Below, piece after piece: positions 61,012 to 64,000 of a stretch of 64,000 nucleotides of DNA. The stretch lies in the NCBI GenBank assembly GCA_963698715.1, contig CAVORW010000004.1:372001-436000 (forward strand), given 5' to 3'. The stretch's first letter is position 1. Each line of letters begins with the position of its first letter. A program made the translations under genes and the position numbers. Source of the DNA: CAWHJB01 sp963698715. GTDB lineage: Bacteria > Chloroflexota > Anaerolineae > Anaerolineales > UBA4823. The notes under the pieces were generated by a model. The model did not search any database, had not been told where the DNA came from, and saw only the letters and a list, made by a program, of their open reading frames with translations.

Positions 61012-62334
61012 ATGATCCATTTAATAAACGAACTCTGGCACTTAAAACGTGATATCGTTTCCGACGATTATGACCGCGCCCTGGCACGTCTGGCGGGAGA
61101 AGTGCCGATGTCTGTTCAGGAATACCCCACTGGGATGCGCTGCTGGACCTGGACCATCCCTGAAAAATGGACCTGCCGGGAAGCCTTCCTGGAAACTTTG
61201 GATGGGAAACGCCTGATTGATTATGCCGTTCATCCATTACATGTTGTTTCGTATTCCTTGCCTTACGAAGGTGTTGTCAGTCGAGAGGAACTTATCCAAC
61301 ATCTGCATGTGCACCCACGCTTGCCGAACGCGATCCCATTCGTATTTAAATATTATGAGCGAGATTGGGGTCTGTGCGCCTCTCAAGAACTGCGGGATCA
61401 ATTAAACGATGAACGCTATCGGGTGGTCATCCGGACCCACTTTGAACCTGGCAGTCTGAAGGTTGGTGAAGTTGTGATCCCAGGCCAGAGTGAACAGACT
61501 GTCATGCTGGTCGCCCATCTATGCCATCCGGCGATGGCCAATGACGATTTGACCGGGGTGGTTGTCGGGATTGATGTCGCCCGCACCCTGCTCGAGCGCG
61601 GCTCACAGGGCAACAAACCGTATTACACTTATCGATTATTGATTCTGCCGGAGACGATCGGCTCGATCGCATATCTTAGCCAGCATGAGTCGCTCATCCC
61701 GCAGATGGTCGCCGGTCTGTTCCTTGAAATGCTTGGGAATAACTCGCCGCATGCCCTGCAGGCTTCCTTCCAACCAACCAGCCAGATTGACCTCTGCCTG
61801 GTGAGCGCTCTAAAGGGCCTAGAACCAAGCGGTTACGCTGCCCCATACCGCACGGTGATCGCCAACGACGAACGCCAGTTTAATGCGCCTGGGGTGCGAG
61901 TACCGATGCTCTCCCTGTCGCGGGTCGAGCCGCCTGATTCCCCCACGCGACCATATTATGAATACCATTCAAGCCTGGACACCCCAGAAATTGTTACCGA
62001 AGAACGGTTGGAAGCCTCTAAACAAATCGTACTGGACCTGATTGAAGCCTGGGAAAATAACCAATACATCGTCAATACTTTCAAAGGCGAAGTGTTTTGT
62101 TCAGGCTCTGGCATTTGGATTGATTACCGGATTAACCCAGACGGCCACCGGCGGCTGTTCGAAATTATGGAGCGCTGCGACGGCGAGCACACTGTTGCAG
62201 ATATTGCTGCCGAATTGGATATTTCTTTTCAAGCGGTATGGGAAGTGGTTCAGCTGTTAAAATCTAAGGAGCTGGTTTGGTTGAGCCGCACGCCTCATTC
62301 AACAGATCCTCATCCGCATAGCGCTCATGGATAA
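61012..62334 (+). CDS. M28-like aminopeptidase-fold protein (DUF4910/DUF2172 type) with C-terminal helical domain
   Basis: A 440-residue protein found in glycan loci. The zinc-peptidase core has AHLCHPAMANDDLTG (His and Asp ligands), LPETIGS, NDERQF and YEYHSSLDTPE (late His). The N-terminal part contains a DUF2172-type insert around RCWTWTIPEKW. From about residue 375 a winged-helix-like domain follows (HTVADIAAELDISFQAVWEV). Homologues are called aminopeptidases, but the substrate in glycan pathways is not known; cleaving or attaching an amino acid on a sugar would fit the neighbours. It overlaps the next gene by 8 bases. Confidence 0.83.
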   Translation: MIHLINELWHLKRDIVSDDYDRALARLAGEVPMSVQEYPTGMRCWTWTIPEKWTCREAFLETLDGKRLIDYAVHPLHVVSYSLPYEGVVSREELIQHLHVHPRLPNAIPFVFKYYERDWGLCASQELRDQLNDERYRVVIRTHFEPGSLKVGEVVIPGQSEQTVMLVAHLCHPAMANDDLTGVVVGIDVARTLLERGSQGNKPYYTYRLLILPETIGSIAYLSQHESLIPQMVAGLFLEMLGNNSPHALQASFQPTSQIDLCLVSALKGLEPSGYAAPYRTVIANDERQFNAPGVRVPMLSLSRVEPPDSPTRPYYEYHSSLDTPEIVTEERLEASKQIVLDLIEAWENNQYIVNTFKGEVFCSGSGIWIDYRINPDGHRRLFEIMERCDGEHTVADIAAELDISFQAVWEVVQLLKSKELVWLSRTPHSTDPHPHSAHG

Positions 62335-64000
62335 CCGAGCCAGCCTGCAAAACTATATGAAGACGTTCACCTGGATTGTGATCTTTCTTGCGATACTGAC
62401 TGCCTGCCAGGCCTCCTCTACGCCCGCGCCAGTCCCATCGCCAACTACCCTCCCCGCGAGCAGCCCATCACCGGCAGCTTCGGCTACCCCAAGCCCAACT
62501 TCTACGCCGTCTCCGCCAGATCCACGCGACCAAGCGACGGCCTTTCTAGACAAATGGCAAGCCGATGACTACGAAGGCATGTACACGCAGCTCTCCTCTG
62601 CCAGCCGTGATGGTATTGCTCAGGAAGATTTTATTAACCATTTCCGGGGGATTGCGATCGAAGCTGCATTAAAGACTATAAATTATGAAATCCTTTCGGT
62701 TGAGACGGGCGCCAATGAAGCAGCAGTTCGTTACAAAGTAACCCTGCAGTCCAATCTGGTCCCGGATGTCCAGGACGAAACCGGAATGAAGCTGGTGATG
62801 GAAGATGGGCAGTGGCGAATTGTGTGGGAAGATACAATCGTCATGTCCTATCTGAGCGGCTCAAACTACCTGAGTATGAACCGGGACGGTGAATATACTC
62901 CCCCCCGAGGTCAAATTTTCGATCGCAACGGAAAGCTGCTGGTTGGTGAAGATGATGTTTATGCGGTTGGCCTGAATTTCCTGGCTTACGATCCCGGGTT
63001 CTCCGAATCGATCATCAATACCTTGTCCCGCATGAGTGGAACGCCGGCCGAGGTGGTGCAGGCCCGCATCGAAGAGGCAGTTGCCAACGCCCGCCCTTAC
63101 CTGGCCTTTGGTGAATACAATGCCCAAAAAGCTCTGCCCTGGTTGGGAGCATTAGACAGCTTGCCAATGGTTGATTGGAACACGTATCGCTCGCGCTATT
63201 ATTACGGTTCGCCGTTTTTTGGATCGGCCCCGCATGCGATTGGCTACGTTGGTCAAATCAACGCCGAACAGCTGGATGCTTACCGACGATTGGGCTACCG
63301 CAAAGATGAGATGATCGGTCAGGTTGGGCTGGAACAATGGGCAGAGAACGAGTTGATTGGGAAACGCGGTGGAGTACTGACCGTTCGGGATGGAAATTAT
63401 CAGGTGATCCAGACCCTGGCAGAGGCTACTGCAGTCCCGTCCCAGAATATAACCACCACCCTTGAGATGGATTTCCAGATCGGTGTCGAGCGGGCGTTTT
63501 ATGGACTGACCGGCGCAGCGGTCGTCATCGAACGCGATACGGGCCGGGTCTTGGCAGTGGCGTCCTCTCCCACCTTTGACCCAAATGCCTTTAACCCAAA
63601 CAACTTAAATTCATTTACTGAGCTGTCTGACCTGAACAGCCCGCTCCGCCCGCTCTACAACCGGGCCACCCAGGGTATCTATCCACTCGGTTCTGTTTTC
63701 AAGATCATCACCATGGCTGCTGCTTTGGAGAGCGGGTTATTTACTGCCAGTTCTACTTACGAATGTGGCTACGCCTTCACCGATGTGCCCGGTATCCGCC
63801 TGTACGATTGGACCTGGGAACACTTTCAGGAGGACAATGAAACCCAGCCCAGCGGGCAGCTGACTCTACCCCAGGGGTTGATTCGATCCTGCAACCCATT
63901 CTTTTATCACATTGGACAGGTGCTGTACGATGCCGGAATGACCACTGCGATATCTGATATGGCCCGCGCATTTGGTCTCGGCAGCCCAACCAGTATTCAG
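62327..64000 (+). CDS. Penicillin-binding protein with NTF2-like N-terminal domain (MecA/PBP2-like lipoprotein), C-terminus outside the window
   Basis: 558 codons are visible and the frame runs off the end. A signal peptide ends in the lipobox LTAC (Cys 27), followed by a Ser/Thr/Pro-rich linker (about 28-65). An NTF2-like MecA_N domain follows (about 70-175), then the PBP dimerisation domain starting PPRGQIFDRNGKLL. In the transpeptidase part the active-site Ser is S456 in LGSVFK (K459), and the second motif is SCN (521-523). It would cross-link peptidoglycan at the outer face of the membrane. The ATG at 62327 overlaps the upstream stop; ATG 62357 gives a shorter signal peptide and is possible. 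It is probably the next housekeeping gene behind the glycan locus. Confidence 0.88.
   Translation, partial: MDNRASLQNYMKTFTWIVIFLAILTACQASSTPAPVPSPTTLPASSPSPAASATPSPTSTPSPPDPRDQATAFLDKWQADDYEGMYTQLSSASRDGIAQEDFINHFRGIAIEAALKTINYEILSVETGANEAAVRYKVTLQSNLVPDVQDETGMKLVMEDGQWRIVWEDTIVMSYLSGSNYLSMNRDGEYTPPRGQIFDRNGKLLVGEDDVYAVGLNFLAYDPGFSESIINTLSRMSGTPAEVVQARIEEAVANARPYLAFGEYNAQKALPWLGALDSLPMVDWNTYRSRYYYGSPFFGSAPHAIGYVGQINAEQLDAYRRLGYRKDEMIGQVGLEQWAENELIGKRGGVLTVRDGNYQVIQTLAEATAVPSQNITTTLEMDFQIGVERAFYGLTGAAVVIERDTGRVLAVASSPTFDPNAFNPNNLNSFTELSDLNSPLRPLYNRATQGIYPLGSVFKIITMAAALESGLFTASSTYECGYAFTDVPGIRLYDWTWEHFQEDNETQPSGQLTLPQGLIRSCNPFFYHIGQVLYDAGMTTAISDMARAFGLGSPTSIQ

Noticed and set aside
1..64000. 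tRNA genes, CRISPR arrays, insertion sequences or prophage genes
   Set aside because: No cloverleaf, no regular short repeats, and no transposase- or integrase-like protein was seen in any intergenic stretch or frame.

Overview
The window looks like a chromosome segment of a Chloroflexota bacterium, most likely of the Anaerolineae. This is inferred from protein style (a GAF-GAF-PAS kinase, a Ser/Thr/Pro-rich linker behind a lipobox, the type of glycan genes) and was not tested by a database search. No rRNA, tRNA, CRISPR array, transposase or integrase was seen. Two genes run off the ends: a histidine kinase on the left and a penicillin-binding protein on the right.

Layout. 1-8.3 kb is housekeeping: sensor kinase and holB on the minus strand, then pcrA, the tsaE-tsaB-rimI operon and a family 4 uracil-DNA glycosylase on the plus strand. 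From 8.5 kb to 62.3 kb almost every gene lies on the plus strand and belongs to one very large surface-glycan locus. 8.5-16.3 kb: UDP-sugar dehydrogenase, UDP-sugar epimerase, a Wzx-type flippase, two GT4 glycosyltransferases and a polytopic membrane protein, ended by a very long perfect hairpin. 16.4-25.9 kb: GDP-mannose dehydratase, polyprenyl-phosphate glycosyltransferase, GT-C-like membrane proteins, a winged-helix regulator, an epimerase and a GDP-fucose-synthase-like enzyme. 25.9-30.8 kb: an ABC exporter (Wzm/Wzt type) with a capsule-type transferase and a methyltransferase. 30.9-55.6 kb: three separate nonulosonic-acid (sialic-acid-like) modules, each with its own NeuB-family synthase and its own CMP-sugar synthetase, interleaved with glycosyltransferases, methyltransferases, two tandem membrane paralogues, a sulfotransferase and a bifunctional PAPS synthetase. 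55.6-62.3 kb: a capsule-type transferase, a frameshifted methyltransferase, then a tightly overlapping set of carrier protein, SerRS-like amino acid:carrier-protein ligase, GNAT, AAC(3)-family acyltransferase and an M28-like aminopeptidase-fold protein.

How the genes may work together. Nucleotide sugars (UDP-uronates, a GDP-deoxyhexose, several CMP-nonulosonates) are made, assembled on a lipid carrier, exported by the Wzx and/or ABC route, and decorated by methylation, sulfation and, by inference, an amino acid carried on a dedicated acyl carrier protein. The most novel candidate is this carrier-protein aminoacylation module at 58.2-62.3 kb. A near-identical promoter/operator sits in front of gmd (16.4 kb) and in front of the winged-helix regulator (23.3 kb), so that regulator probably controls itself and the gmd operon. 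Two genes (40.3-41.2 kb and 57.3-58.2 kb) carry frameshifts.
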